Source: Durusdinium trenchii
Lineage: Eukaryota > Sar > Dinophyceae > Suessiales > Symbiodiniaceae
Direction of reading: 5' to 3'
NCBI GenBank assembly: GCA_963970005.1
Contig: CAXAMN010005402.1
Span: 171,624-235,623, forward strand
DNA: 64,000 nucleotides
The notes beneath the pieces were generated by a model. That model did no database searches. It had not been told where the DNA came from and saw only the letters and a program-made list of their open reading frames with translations. A program made the position numbers and the translations under genes. Positions 54,601 to 64,000 of the stretch are shown piece after piece. The stretch's first letter is position 1. Every line of letters begins with the position of its first letter.

Positions 54601-55267
54601 CCCCTGCGTTGTCGACTTCTCCGGTGCAACTGCCGCTGTAGCACCATGCAACACCAAGTCATTGCAATCTTCGGCTACAAGGGCCAAAAGGGACAAAGAA
54701 CCCAAATGGAGCCTTGATTCTTGTTTAAAGTTGATCTTGAGCGAGCAAGGTGGAGTAAACCATCCCATACATCCGATGTTCGAAGATATGCGCGTATATG
54801 TATTATTTTAATAGTATACAATGTTACAATGTATTATGATATACTATGCGTACTGTATATATACTTGAGAAAAGGCCCAAGGTTTCCAGTGAACCATGAA
54901 TTTTAATCCTCTTCAATTCAAGCGTCAGAATGAGAGGATGCCCCCTCAGTCCGGCGGCTGCAGGTACTGGCTTGCTGCTGCAAAGTGACAAAACTGTCTG
55001 GATTGATTGACATTTTTCTTGTCAATTTCCGCAACAGCGAGGACTGTACCTCTCTTCTCATGCTACAACTCTGTGCAAACCGAGCGGCGTCGCTTCCTGA
55101 GCTGTCATGCTTGGCCAGCTGGAAATTGGTAAGGGATAAAGGTGTGTCACAACTCTGACTGGCGCCCTGCCCCCATTCTGTAAATCATTGGGCTCACTTT
55201 AAAGTAGGAAACTGGGCAACATGGAGATATGCATAGTTGAAATATCAATACTGTATTCAGCGATCAT
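51649..55267. other. Probable introns and 5-prime part of the channel gene; repeats
   Basis: The S1-S2 exons of the channel gene should lie to the right of 51648, but I could not join any. A hairpin GGGGGCCCTT/AAGGGGCCCCC lies at about 52560-52596. TTATTAACTATTCCT occurs at 52611-52625 and 53107-53121 and could be a target duplication around a 480-bp insert. A cluster of TCTATAAAATGC motifs lies at 53227-53933. Confidence 0.4.
53227..53933. repeat. Cluster of TCTATAAAATGC motifs in both orientations
   Basis: About ten copies of TCTATAAAATGC or its complement GCATTTTATAGA, exact or with one or two changes, at about 53227, 53301, 53341, 53391, 53519, 53653, 53745, 53801, 53866 and 53921. Spacing is irregular (40-140 bp) and orientation alternates. 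The same core (CATTTTATAAAC) starts each unit of the tandem repeat around Copia-3. Confidence 0.6.
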
Positions 55268-55836
55268 ATAATCCCGAGTACCTATTAATAAACACTCCCC
55301 AATTAAAAAACCCCCACGTCCGAACCCCTAAATTCGGTTTATATTTGGTTTTAAATTGCCGCCCTTTCAAACCGCTACTAAACTACCAACATGGTCGATT
55401 TTGGGGGTAGTTTTTTTTAATTAGGTTCCCCAAAACTCCACCATGACACGCCGCGCTTACACTTCCTTCCCTCAATGGCACGGACTCACGCAAACGCACT
55501 TGCCACCGAGGTCATGCAACACCGCATGGCACAGCGACATCACCTTTCGAAAGCTTTAGCTGTTAGTCTACTGAAGAATCACTGTTCTAATGAATGTTTT
55601 TGTAAGGGAAAAGGAAGACCCTTCGATCTGGCGGCTTTTTGCATTTTTGATATGAGTTTAATAAAGGATTTTATATAAAATTTTCCTGGATTACTTTTTG
55701 GTTTTGAAACTCTTTCCAGGTGACCCTATTTTGGCCCCCCCCGATTTCAGGGACCCCCTATTAAAAAGAATGCGACCGAGGTTTTTTTAATAGGGGGGGG
55801 GGGGGGCCGTGTTTATTATTAGGGGGACGGGATTAT
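55268..55836. mobile_element. Fold-back/MITE-like element with about 35-bp terminal inverted repeats
   Basis: The left end ATAATCCCG, then CCTATTAATAAACAC and CCCC, is mirrored at the right end (GTGTTTATTATTAGG then CGGGATTAT). A nested hairpin, CCCCCTATTAAAAA/TTTTTTTAATAGGGGG, lies at 55752-55803 beside a G homopolymer. There is no coding capacity. Target duplication is unclear. 55491-55542 is a diverged copy of 22477-22534. Confidence 0.6.
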
Positions 55837-57596
55837 GCATGTACGGGGGGTATCTCCGTTCACTTCACTTCGCATTCAAAACGATGAATGTTGGCAGCAC
55901 CGTCCCTAGAAAAAGGGTGCCCGCATTTGGGAAATGACCTGCACAAGTCCTGCAGCATTCCTGGAGTTCCAGAATTGATGCTTGCAGAAGGATCTGCAAC
56001 GACTAGATCCCCTTTGCTTCAAGACCCAGTTCAGTTCAGGTGAGGGTCGTGGAAAAAGACGGCCTTGGTAAGACACGAAAGAAACAACCATGAACGCATT
56101 GATTGATCAATTGTAGTAAAGTTCACTGGCAGGTTTGCTGGGGTTTAGGGAGCAAACCTCTTAATCTGAGATCTTGGAGGGCTCTTTTGATGATTCTTAC
56201 GAACACATGCCATTGATGCCTGAAGCATCCCAAGTGTCGGAACATGTTCCATATCCCGAAAAACATCAACCACACCGCAGCTCGCATGGGACAGTGTTCT
56301 TTTGGGAGTTGTGATCCCTCACACCACTTTTGCCCAAGCTTCATGGAAAAAGCGCTCCAAGGTGTTGGAACGCTTCTGGCCTTGGATAGGCAGTTGAAAC
56401 AAAAGGGACCATGCTTGCTGCGGTCTGGATATATCCGGGCCGAGCAGTGATCAACACCCTCAACCTTAGGATATCCTGGCTTTTGTTCTAAATTTTGGAG
56501 GCACAGCACGCAAAAGAACGAGCAACCCAATTCTCAAATCTAACTTCATCTCTGATAAACCTGAATAGGTTTGCCCTTTGTCCACTTGAAACTGCTGAGT
56601 TATTGAGGTCAAGCCCTCAAACGATCTCGAAAGAATAGCTGGCTTAAAAATCTTGCGAACCAAATGCTCCTGACACATTTGAACTCACACCATGAAGCCT
56701 TCCAACTGCCAAGTGCAACCTTGTGGCGGGATTCCTGCTGCGAAAAAAAAATGTTGGTCGTCGTTGTTGAGACATCCTGACCGTTCCACACGCGCAACTC
56801 CATTTGCATGCAGCGTGTATATCTCGGCGCTGTCAAGTGATTCTCACCGCTGGGAAACTATGACAATTTGGTTCTGTGGTCAAATTATTTGTCGATATGG
56901 TTCTTCCTTCTGTTGTCCAATAAACCTGATTAGCTGGTTGCAAGAGGAGGACATGTGGGTGGTACCTGCACCACAGTGCCTGTGGCCTCTCTGTCTCTCT
57001 ACAAAAAATATATCTGTGTGTGTGAGGAAGTCCTCCGGCAGAGCCTTTGGGCGGAAGCTTCAAATACTCTCTCTCTCATAGAACATTAATGAATATATAT
57101 ATATANNNNNNNNNNCAACTTGAATGTGGCACATGGTGAATGCTCAGGTTTTGATCAGCACACAAAATCATGTCAAAATTGTCAATGAACATCAATGAAC
57201 ATATTTATGTGTGCAGTGTTTTTCCTTTTGGCATTGTTGTGTTTCAGATGTTTTTGCTTGCAAGTTTGTTGAGATGATTGCACTCGGTTGCTATCACTTG
57301 TCTTAAATTGCACAGTTGCTTCTATGTTTTTAAGAATGAAGTTGACTTTCATTCTTTTGAGATGTTTTGAGTGTGATCCTTCTTCAAACAAAATTCACAG
57401 AAACTAGTCCTGCATAGGATTTACCTACAGGGAGCCTATAGCCACTATAAGGCTATACCATAAATGGCTCATTATGGTGTGATAGGCCCATGCAAACCCA
57501 GATATGTATTAGAAACCTTGGTTGTAGAGCCACTATTGTAAGGGAGCCAACCACAGCGCAAAAAAAGTCACCCAAAACGCGGAGGTTGGATCGCCT
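55837..57596. other. Non-coding stretch
   Basis: No gene is recognised. It includes a TA microsatellite next to the 10-N gap at 57106-57115. Confidence 0.45.
57106..57115. other. Assembly gap (10 N)
   Basis: Ten N following a TA microsatellite. Confidence 0.99.
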
Positions 57597-57735
57597 CATT
57601 TTATAAACCTCACCCTGCCCATCGTATTCGCGCACACCGTCCCAGGGAAAAGATGGTAAACCCATTTTATAAACATTTTCACCTCCCAAAGCCCATCGTA
57701 TTTGTGCACACCCTCCCAGGGAAAAGATGATAAAC
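57597..57735. repeat. 66/74-bp tandem repeat, target of Copia-3 (left part)
   Basis: Two units start with CATTTTATAAAC at 57597 and 57663 and share CCCATCGTATT, CGCACACC or TGCACACC, and CCCAGGGAAAAGATG. A third unit continues at 62781-62856 on the other side of Copia-3. Confidence 0.88.
57731..57735. repeat. Copia-3 target-site duplication, left copy (TAAAC)
   Basis: TAAAC directly before the left LTR equals 62775-62779 directly after the right LTR. Confidence 0.9.
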
Positions 57736-57826
57736 TGCAAGCGGGTAGCGCGCTATTTTCAGCCAGAAAGGGGCTTCACTATTTGGTCGTATGACATGCT
57801 ATACAAGACATACATAACGACCTGCA
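57736..57826 (-). repeat. Copia-3 3-prime LTR (91 bp)
   Basis: It runs TGCAAGCGGGTAGCGC to GACCTGCA. It differs from 62685-62774 by about six substitutions and one 1-bp indel (about 92% identity). It is very short for a Copia LTR. On the minus strand GTGGGG precedes it and may serve as a minimal polypurine tract. Confidence 0.92.
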
Positions 57827-57870
57827 CCCCACTTGGACTTTGCATCTGTTTTGCCAAGTCCACAGGGCTT

Positions 57871-58554
57871 CTAGTTGTCGGCCCATGGGATGCTTGGGAA
57901 TCCTATTCCCGGACAACTCTTGCAGCTTCTTAGCTGCAAGTACGGCCTCGTCCGCTGGTGCAAGCGCGGACATGTAGAGTCCGTATGGAAAACTTCCCTG
58001 CCTTCAAGCAGGTAGATCTCCGAAAAGCGTCCAGTGTTGCGCTCACACTGGGTGGCCCGCCTGAAGCTCAAGCCCCCACTCATAGCCAGGTGCTTCGTTG
58101 CCATCCTGAAGCACCTCCACAATGCCGTGCCCTGCATGATCAGCAAAATGCCGAAGGCCACAGCAAGGTCAGTGAAGATCCATTCGAATCCCCACTTCGC
58201 TCCATCATCTGCATTGGGCTCCTCTGTCTTCATTCCCTCTGCGCTCTGCAGAAGGGTCAGCAAGGCCACCATCAAAGCCTGCCTGCTGAATCCACTGAGT
58301 GCAATGGAGTTCATGCTCTCAGTGCCCTTCTTGGTCTCCTGCTCATAGGCCGTCTCCTCCTTCAATCCAATGCCCAGCTTCAGCCTGAGCATGTTGAACC
58401 TCTTCACTGCCAAAGCCTTCGTCCCGAAGTCCGCAGTGTTGTCTTGGCTTGGCACTGCGTGCAAGCTGAATAGCTTTCGATGTAGTGCATCCTGGACCCA
58501 CAGTGACTTCACCTCCAAGTGCCGGATCCTCCCAACTCCCTGGCGCTGAAACAC
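57871..58554 (-). pseudogene. Copia-3 RNase H end and membrane tail
   Basis: The frame begins in RNase H (SQDNTADFGTKALAVKRF gives the last Asp). It continues SRQALMVALLTLLQSAEGM, which resembles a signal peptide, then FTDLAVAFGILLIMQGTALW, a clear membrane helix. The end reads EVFHTDSTCPRLHQRTRPYL and RSCKSCPG, so T-D-x2-C and C-x2-C may bind zinc. It stops at 57871 just inside the LTR. The tail is intact here and is the clearest example of the arrangement shared by all three Copia elements. Confidence 0.65.
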
Positions 58555-59748
58555 GCCACGAGCTGCGCTGCGCTGCTGTCAAGGTAGACCTCCATCTGGA
58601 GGGGGAAGCCGATGAAGGCGAACACCTCCTTCATGAACAGTCCCTCGGCAAGCGGCCACACCACCATTGAACTCAGCCTCGCCAGACGACAGGCAAAGCA
58701 TCTGGAGGCTCCTGGCGTAGCTGAATAGCAAACAACCGCCAACTTCAAACATTGCACAGGCACAGCTGGCCCAGTCGGTGTCTGAGTGCACCTTCAGGAT
58801 CTCCATCTCGCCATCCTTGGGCAGCCACACGCCATAGTCCTTCGTGCCCTGCAGGTAGCGCGCCAAACGATGCAGCTTGTGTAGGCTTCCATCCGTAGGC
58901 TCCTTCATGTCTTTGGTGAGTTCTCGGACTGCAAACTGCACATCCGTCCTGTCATAGGAGAGGTACAGGGCGATGCCAACTCCTGCCCTGTAGATTCTCA
59001 AGCTCTCCCCACTCAACTTGTTGCCCTCCTTGACCTCTGAGCACAAGTAGGGTGTTGGAGCTGGATTACACTCTTCCAAACCCAACATCTTCAGCAGATC
59101 GCTGATGTATTTGCCACGAGGTGTGAGGAAAATGCCGCCATCCATGATCTCCCAGGTCCTCTTGAGGTGTGTCCACTTTTCTCCCACGCAATTTGCATGG
59201 ATCTGGCTCTTCATCTCGATCTTCTCATGTAGCTTCTTCTCCAGCTCTTGCAAAGCTGCTTTGGGTCCGGTGGCATAGAAGTCATCCATATGCACTTCCA
59301 TCAACACGCCACTGGCTGGGTTGTAGAACATCCAAGATGCTGCCGGGTTCCTCTTGAAGTCCACCTCCTTGAGATGCCCAGCTGCCCACTCCACAAAAGC
59401 CTGGCCAGCAATGCGTCTGCCATACCACTCTGCTTTAACCCAGACCACACGATCAGGTAGATCGACTCCGCTGTCTGCCATCTTCTTCAACCACTCCTTG
59501 GGAGGCTTCATGTAGGCCTCTTCTGCAATTGGCACCTGCCAGAAGGCGTTCTCGGTGTCTGCCGTCAGGAAGCAGTAGCCCATCCAAATGCCCACAATGT
59601 CGATGACCCTTGACGTTGGGGTACTGGATGCCACCGCAAACACATCAGTACGAGGATCACCCCGCTTGAACTCTCTCACACAGTACCTGCACCTCACCGA
59701 GCCGTCAGGCTTGCGGGTCCTGACCCATACGGCATCCAGGATCTTCAT
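58509..59748 (-). pseudogene. Copia-3 reverse transcriptase and RNase H start
   Basis: The frame 58579-59748 (389 aa) has motif A, FLTADTENAFWQVPI, and the catalytic motif MEVHMDDFYATGPKAALQ with both aspartates. The connection includes DRTDVQFAVRELTKDM. RNase H follows with KVHSDTDWASCACAMFEVGG (first Asp) and SSGEAEFNGGVAACRG (Glu). A frameshift near 58640 leads to MEVYLDSSAAQLVACF (third Asp). The reverse transcriptase core looks intact in sequence. Confidence 0.88.
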
Positions 59749-60540
59749 TTCATGCCATTCTTCTGCTCCACAGGGTCGTAGGTCTGGTACTTGTCCATCT
59801 TGCGGAATTCTTCTGCATCTCCTTCATCCATCTCTTCTTTGGTCAATGGCTTGCTCTCCTCATTGTCTGAGTCCTCATAGGCCTGGTCTACGTCATCCTC
59901 GCACACGATGGTGTCTTCTGTTGGTGAATACAGAGCACGCACAAAGGTTCCAGCCACGCGAGCTCTCTTGGCATCTGGGGTCATCTCTCCAGATTCTCCA
60001 GCCCATGCCCGTCTTGCTGACATGCTCAAATCCATTGGTGCTGTCTCACCGCCGCCCACATCAACCGTAGGTCTCGATGCCGACGAAGGACCTGATTGCA
60101 CAGGAAAGTCTCCCTCGTCCTCCTCTTGGATGACCTCCCCACTCGGCTCCAGCCTGGGGCTCTTGTTGGCCGTCTCTTCAGTCGGGATCAGGTTTGGTGT
60201 TGGAGGCAAAGCGATGTCAGCCTTCCTCTTTGGCCTGCCAATGGTTGTGCCCATGTCCCATGGCACTCCAATCATCTTCTCCATCAGCTCCCGGTTGTAG
60301 CGCCTGCTGCTGTCAGCCAATCTGCGCACACTCCTGGCCGTCACTGTCCCATCTTCTGTTCCCAGCAAGTACTCGTTACTGGTCACACTTCTCCCAAGGA
60401 AGATGCCCTGACGCCATGCTGTCTCCCCTTTGGGCATCACTGCCCTGTTGTGGGATCTCCTGGCCTTACTCATGGGGATCTTGAAGAGCACCGTCTCGCC
60501 AAAGGGCAGCAGCTGTGAAGTGTATGCCGTGTCGAGGGCA
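59745..60540 (-). pseudogene. Copia-3 integrase C-terminal remnant and linker
   Basis: It reads TSQLLPFGETVLFKIPMSKA and GETAWRQGIFLGRSVTSNEY, then VTARSVRRL, which is the W-x2-G-x2-LG and R-x-V-R-R signature of the integrase C-terminal domain in algal Copia elements. An acidic, proline-rich linker follows up to reverse transcriptase. Immediately upstream (about 60540) the sequence switches to AERALSIRRARARDYVERN-type text that belongs before the integrase core, so the core has been deleted. No DDE residues are present. Confidence 0.75.
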
Positions 60541-60933
60541 TCCTAAGCCTGCTGTCGGGCAGAGTTCCTTTCGACATAGTCCCGTGCCCGTGCCCTCCTG
60601 ATCGACAAAGCTCTCTCTGCCGCCTGAATCCTCTTCCACAAAGTGTGCTTGTCACCATAGATTGGTTCCTTGAGCTCTCGAAGTCTTGCTCCACCTTACT
60701 CCATCCATGTAGTCGTGGTCGGTCAGCTCGAGCGTGTGCTTCATCCTCCGCAAACTCTGCTGGGATGGAGACCATCAATCCCCTCTCCCTCGTCTTCAAT
60801 GCCCGCATACTCCCACTCATACTCTTCTCCCTGTCCAGCCACTGGTGCCACCATCACGCCAGTGCCCAGGTCGATGTCCATGATCGTCTCGTCATCCCGC
60901 ACCTTGAGGTAGTAGGAGTTGCAATGGAGGTAA
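60541..60933 (-). pseudogene. Copia-3 post-protease linker with SAP-like segment
   Basis: Frame-shifted coding traces include VRDDETIMDIDLGTGVMVAP, an acidic run, and LKEPIYGDKHTLWKRIQAAE. The last recalls a short SAP-like helix pair seen before integrase in related elements. No methyltransferase-like motif is visible in this copy. Confidence 0.45.
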
Positions 60934-62229
60934 TTACAGAGGAATCTTGAAGTCGAGCTTGGGATGCGTCAGGAATGGCTTCATTGGATTCCTCATGTCT
61001 GCTGCAAAGCCGTTCCTGCTCATCTTCCCAGCACTCAGGACGTCTTTGCTCGCTTGATCACTGACCTTGAACTCCGTGACCGCATTCAGGAAGTTGTTGT
61101 CCTCCCCAATGATCTTGTAGTTCACCTTCTTCTTGCCGAGGAGTCCAAGGCACTGTCCCGAAATGCCCATCAGCTTGGCCTCACTCTCCTCGGTGTGGTA
61201 GTCGCCACCAAAGCTGGGCCGGCACAGATGCTCATCACCGCCGGAATCCCGTAGTAGATACCTGATTTTCCTGTCAGGTGGCTGGGATGTCAGCAAATGC
61301 CAGTCGGATGGCTGCTTGCTCCGGTGGATCATCATCACCCACATCTCATCTGAGTACTCGTCCTCAATCTCAAACACATCCTCAGCATCTGCCCAATCCA
61401 CCCGCTCACCATCACCGGGCAACCAGTAGTACACTGCATTCGTGCTCTGCCCACCTGCCGGGGAACTGGATCCAGTTGCCGAAGATGATGCCGCTGTGAT
61501 AGCATTTAGTATAGCATTTGTGCTGTTGCCTTTTCCTTTCCCTTCACGTTTGGCCTTCTCCTTGGACAGCAGACGACAATCTGCCTTCTTGTGCCCCCAT
61601 TTGCCACAGTAGGAGCACTCACCATTGAATTTCTTCGGAGGTGGTGGCTTTCCCTTCTTGTCAAACTTGCCACCTTTGTTGACTCCTTTCTCATTCTTGG
61701 ACTTGCCACCCTTCTTGCCCTTGTCATAGGACACCGCACCGACATCCATAGGTGCTGTTCCACCATCATCCTTGCCCAACTCGCCCTTGGCGTTGTAGTA
61801 TTGCCCTGCTTGCAGGAAGTCTCGAACAAACTTCTTGGCTCGCTCGTATTTCGTCCCAACCTGAGCTCCAGCAGTCCTCAGGGCTGACCTCAATGACATG
61901 GGTGCATGCTTCATGAGGACCGCAATCTTGGTGGAGTCCGAGACGTGCTCCTTGACCTGGATCTCGTAGCGCCTTGTCAGCACTTCCCAACTCTCGAGGG
62001 ACTCCAGGAAGTCGTTCTCCTTGACTGACTCCCAAGCTGGGGCGATGATGCTCATCAACATGGCCGTATGCCTTCCCCCAACATCAGGCTCATAGGCCTC
62101 GCAAAGCGCTTTCCAAGCCTGGAAGCCGTTGCCGCTCTCCACATTCATCAACACTTCTAGGGCCCTGCCATCAACGCTCTGGGTGAGGAGGTTGAACAGG
62201 ACAATGGCTTTCTCCTGGGCGTGTTGCAT
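60934..62229 (-). pseudogene. Copia-3 gag (capsid-like, CCHC) and protease
   Basis: The capsid-like part includes GFQAWKALCEAYEPDVGGRH and MSLRSALRTAGAQVGTKYER. A Gly/Lys-rich stretch leads to the zinc knuckle CSYCGKWGHKKADC (C-x2-C-x4-H-x4-C) near 61570-61620. The protease active site is YLLRDSGGDEHLCRPSFGG (D-S-G, with G in place of the usual A) near 61200-61265. The frame is intact for 431 aa and stops at 60934, so gag and protease are fused in one frame here. Confidence 0.9.
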
Positions 62230-62251
62230 TCTCTGCAGCCTGGATGAGGGG

Positions 62252-62524
62252 CTAGTAGCTCGTGTCCAGCAGATTCAGGTACCCTCTTGCCACAAATACC
62301 CAAGCTGCCCACTCTTCTTCTTTTCCTGAGAAACTCTTCAGCTTGCCAATGGCCCGGGCGTCGATGAGGCCACTGGCTCCGACCTGCTGAGCTGGGAGGG
62401 CTGGCTGTGCTTGCTGCTGCTGCTGAGCTTGTTGAGGTAGAAGACCTGCTTCAGCTGCCGCCGCCAGGGAGTCACCGAGGCTAAAAGCTCCTGGCACGTT
62501 CAAGGGTGCAGCATTCGAAGCCAT
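62252..62524 (-). pseudogene. Copia-3 gag N-terminus
   Basis: It starts at an ATG at 62524 (MASNAAPLNVPGAFSLGD), 160 bp after the 5-prime LTR. A Gln/Ala-rich run is followed by LKSFSGKEEEWAAWVFVARG, the typical first helix of Copia Gag. A stop after LLDTSY ends this frame, and the next section continues in another frame at 62229, so a small frameshift separates the two. Confidence 0.85.
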
Positions 62525-62670
62525 GAGCGCTGCGTGACACCTCCTATCGAGGAGGAATTACACCGCGCCCACACCACCAGGCGGATTTATAGGGCGTCCA
62601 CCTCGCAGGCGCCCACGCGCGGGTCTTACCCTGTCACTGTCTTACAGGGGACCCGGAGCAGGAGCTCACA

Positions 62671-62684
62671 CTGCTCCGCTACCA
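62671..62684 (-). promoter_or_regulatory. Copia-3 primer-binding site (TGGTAGCGGAGCAG)
   Basis: Directly adjacent to the 5-prime LTR on the minus strand. It is complementary to a tRNA 3-prime end CTCCGCTACCA. The deduced acceptor stem AGCGGAG would give the A1-U72 pair that marks eukaryotic initiator tRNA-Met. Copia-1 has the same site with one change. Confidence 0.8.
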
Positions 62685-62774
62685 TGCAAGCGGGTAGCGC
62701 GCTATTTTCAGCCAGAAAGGGCTTCAGGAGATGGTCGTATGACATGCTATACGAGACATACATAAAGACCTGCA
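62685..62774 (-). repeat. Copia-3 5-prime LTR (90 bp)
   Basis: It runs TGCAAGCGGGTAGCGC to GACCTGCA, the partner of 57736-57826. On the minus strand it contains AGCCCTTTCTGGCTGAAA, loosely similar to the spliced-leader core. Confidence 0.92.
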
Positions 62775-62856
62775 TAAACACATTTTATAAACATTTTCAC
62801 CTCCCAAAGCCCATCGTATTTGTGCACACCCTCCCAGGGAAAGGATGGTAAACCCA
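62775..62856. repeat. Copia-3 target duplication and third tandem unit
   Basis: TAAAC (62775-62779) repeats 57731-57735. The following unit (CATTTTATAAAC at 62781) continues the tandem repeat of 57597-57735. Confidence 0.88.
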
Positions 62857-63457
62857 TTTTAAGGAAATTTACTGCTATTCAGGAGTAATTTAAAGCCATT
62901 CAGGTTGAGATGTTGGAGTCAAACATGAGTGAAGTTTCTCGGAGCCTCATGAACACAACCCTCTATGGTGGACGGTGGGAGGAGTGCGGCCAATGGCTGC
63001 ATGCAGGATCACATTTCTTCCACTCGCGATCGTCCGACGTTGGGGTTCAAAATTCAGGCTCTTTTCGATGGCCTTCAAAGCACGGAGGCTCATGTCATCT
63101 CATGACAATGGCCTACAAAATGCGGAGCACTTGGCCCGGGCTCAAATCAACATCGGATCTCAGAAAATACAATGGTTTTCCTCGCAATTGGCAGGGAAGT
63201 TCAGGGAAGCACGCAGTGAAAAGAAGAGATAGGAATGCATAATAGGCAATTCACTTATCATTCACTGTAAACTTAAAGCCGCCAAGTTTCTTGGTGAAAT
63301 CTCCTTGGCTTACTTCATTGTAGAGATAAGACAGTTGCTGAACATTGACGTGATTCCTATTCTTATCGGTGGTATGAATCACATGTTTCTAACATGAATC
63401 ACAACTCCTAGTTCCAAGGTTCTCCACTTGCCTCGTTGAAAGCCACGCGCCAAACCT
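62857..63457. other. Non-coding stretch
   Basis: No recognisable gene in this short interval. Confidence 0.4.
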
Positions 63458-63970
63458 TCACAAGAGATCGGCTGGCCTCAAGTTCCTTAGATTGGGTTCC
63501 AACTCCAACCAGTAGGTGATACGTGTTTTCATCTCCACATTTTGTTGCAGCCATGCCGAATGGACCCGAATGGCATGGCAGTGACGAGGAGCCTTGACGG
63601 AGAACGCGGACGCACAATTCGTGTATTTAAAGTTCCTGGTGACCAAGGTGTGCTGGTAGTACATAATCACAGGCTTCGGGCGGATCTGGTAGACTGGTGG
63701 GCCTCCCAACAGCTTGACGAATAGCTTCTTAGCGCTGACGTACCTTGACATGGCATAGTAGTTTCCACTGACCCTACCATTGCCTGTTGCACTGTCGCGG
63801 ACGGTGGAATGCACGATATCGTGACAATTCATGCTGTAGTCGGTAACGCCGCTGTCTTCGAGTTCTTGAAACAACTGGTTCGAACTGCACCTTTGGCTGT
63901 CCGAAGTGCTTTTTGAATTTGCATCTGGCACCTCCAAAACCACATGACATGAGTCCGTGGTCCATTCCAC
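63458..63970 (-). CDS. Unidentified open frame at the window edge
   Basis: A 170-aa minus-strand frame with many codons ending in G or C, unlike nearby non-coding DNA. It includes NQLFQELEDSGVTDYSMN, RVSGNYYAMSRYVSAKKLFV and GGPPVYQIRPKPVIMYYQH. It has no motif I recognise, and no signal peptide or membrane segment. GTACGTC in the middle could be a splice donor, so only part may be exonic. The upstream end lies within 30 bp of the window edge, so the gene may be cut off. Confidence 0.35.
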   Translation of the reverse strand: MEWTTDSCHVVLEVPDANSKSTSDSQRCSSNQLFQELEDSGVTDYSMNCHDIVHSTVRDSATGNGRVSGNYYAMSRYVSAKKLFVKLLGGPPVYQIRPKPVIMYYQHTLVTRNFKYTNCASAFSVKAPRHCHAIRVHSAWLQQNVEMKTRITYWLELEPNLRNLRPADLL

Positions 63971-64000
63971 TCCGAAAACCCGTGAAAGCTCACCTGGCAG

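Larger units (their letters stand above)
57736..62774 (-). mobile_element. Copia-3: Ty1/Copia LTR retrotransposon lacking the integrase core
   Basis: A 5.0-kb minus-strand element with 90-bp LTRs, an exact 5-bp target duplication and a primer-binding site. The order is gag, protease, a remnant of the integrase C-terminus, reverse transcriptase, RNase H, membrane tail. The catalytic core of integrase is missing: only about 440 bp separate the protease end from the integrase tail. It therefore moved by using integrase from elsewhere or lost the region after insertion. Confidence 0.93.

Noticed and set aside
1..64000. CRISPR arrays or bacterial operons
   Set aside because: The repeats are contiguous minisatellites without unique spacers, and no prokaryotic gene organisation is present.

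Overview
The window looks like nuclear DNA of a dinoflagellate, most likely a Symbiodiniaceae-type alga. It holds a eukaryotic gene cut into very small exons with mostly GC-AG introns, a dense load of Copia and LINE retroelements with algal-style extra domains, several long minisatellite blocks, and two 10-N scaffold gaps (18844-18853, 57106-57115). There is no bacterial-style operon, rRNA, CRISPR array or convincing tRNA gene.

Layout. 1-8408 is mostly non-coding, with simple repeats and one weak candidate exon. 8409-15807 is Copia-1 (minus strand) with both LTRs and a near-perfect 5-bp target duplication. 15808-18289 shows nothing I can name. 18290-21460 is a run of four minisatellites plus a CTCA-type repeat. 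21961-22155 is a candidate plus-strand exon. 23391-25752 is a broken minus-strand ORF1-like gene. 26939-35177 is Copia-2 (plus strand). 36299-51648 (minus strand) is a voltage-gated cation channel gene, of which 11 exons (S3 to an EF-hand) can be joined residue by residue. A 10.7-kb LINE (37277-47989, minus) sits in one of its introns, flanked by an exact 18-bp target duplication. 51649-57596 is non-coding with several fold-back elements. 57736-62774 is Copia-3 (minus), inserted in a tandem repeat with an exact 5-bp duplication. An unidentified open frame lies at the right edge.

How the parts fit. The LINE codes, in order, for a C5 cytosine DNA methyltransferase, two ULP1-like cysteine-peptidase domains, a zinc/RRM-like and coiled-coil ORF1 section, then endonuclease, reverse transcriptase, a zinc finger and RNase H. 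A 378-bp MITE splits the first two parts. Copia-1 and Copia-2 both carry a methyltransferase-like domain between protease and integrase, and all three Copia elements continue past RNase H into a tail with a membrane segment and a Cys/His motif. Nearly all retroelement frames are broken, so these copies are probably dead, but the shared architecture points to living relatives. The methyltransferase-bearing LINE resembles DNA-methyltransferase retrotransposons I recall being reported from Symbiodinium. The methyltransferase-like domains of the Copia elements, their membrane tails and the half-tRNA primer site of Copia-2 are the parts I judge most likely to be under-described.
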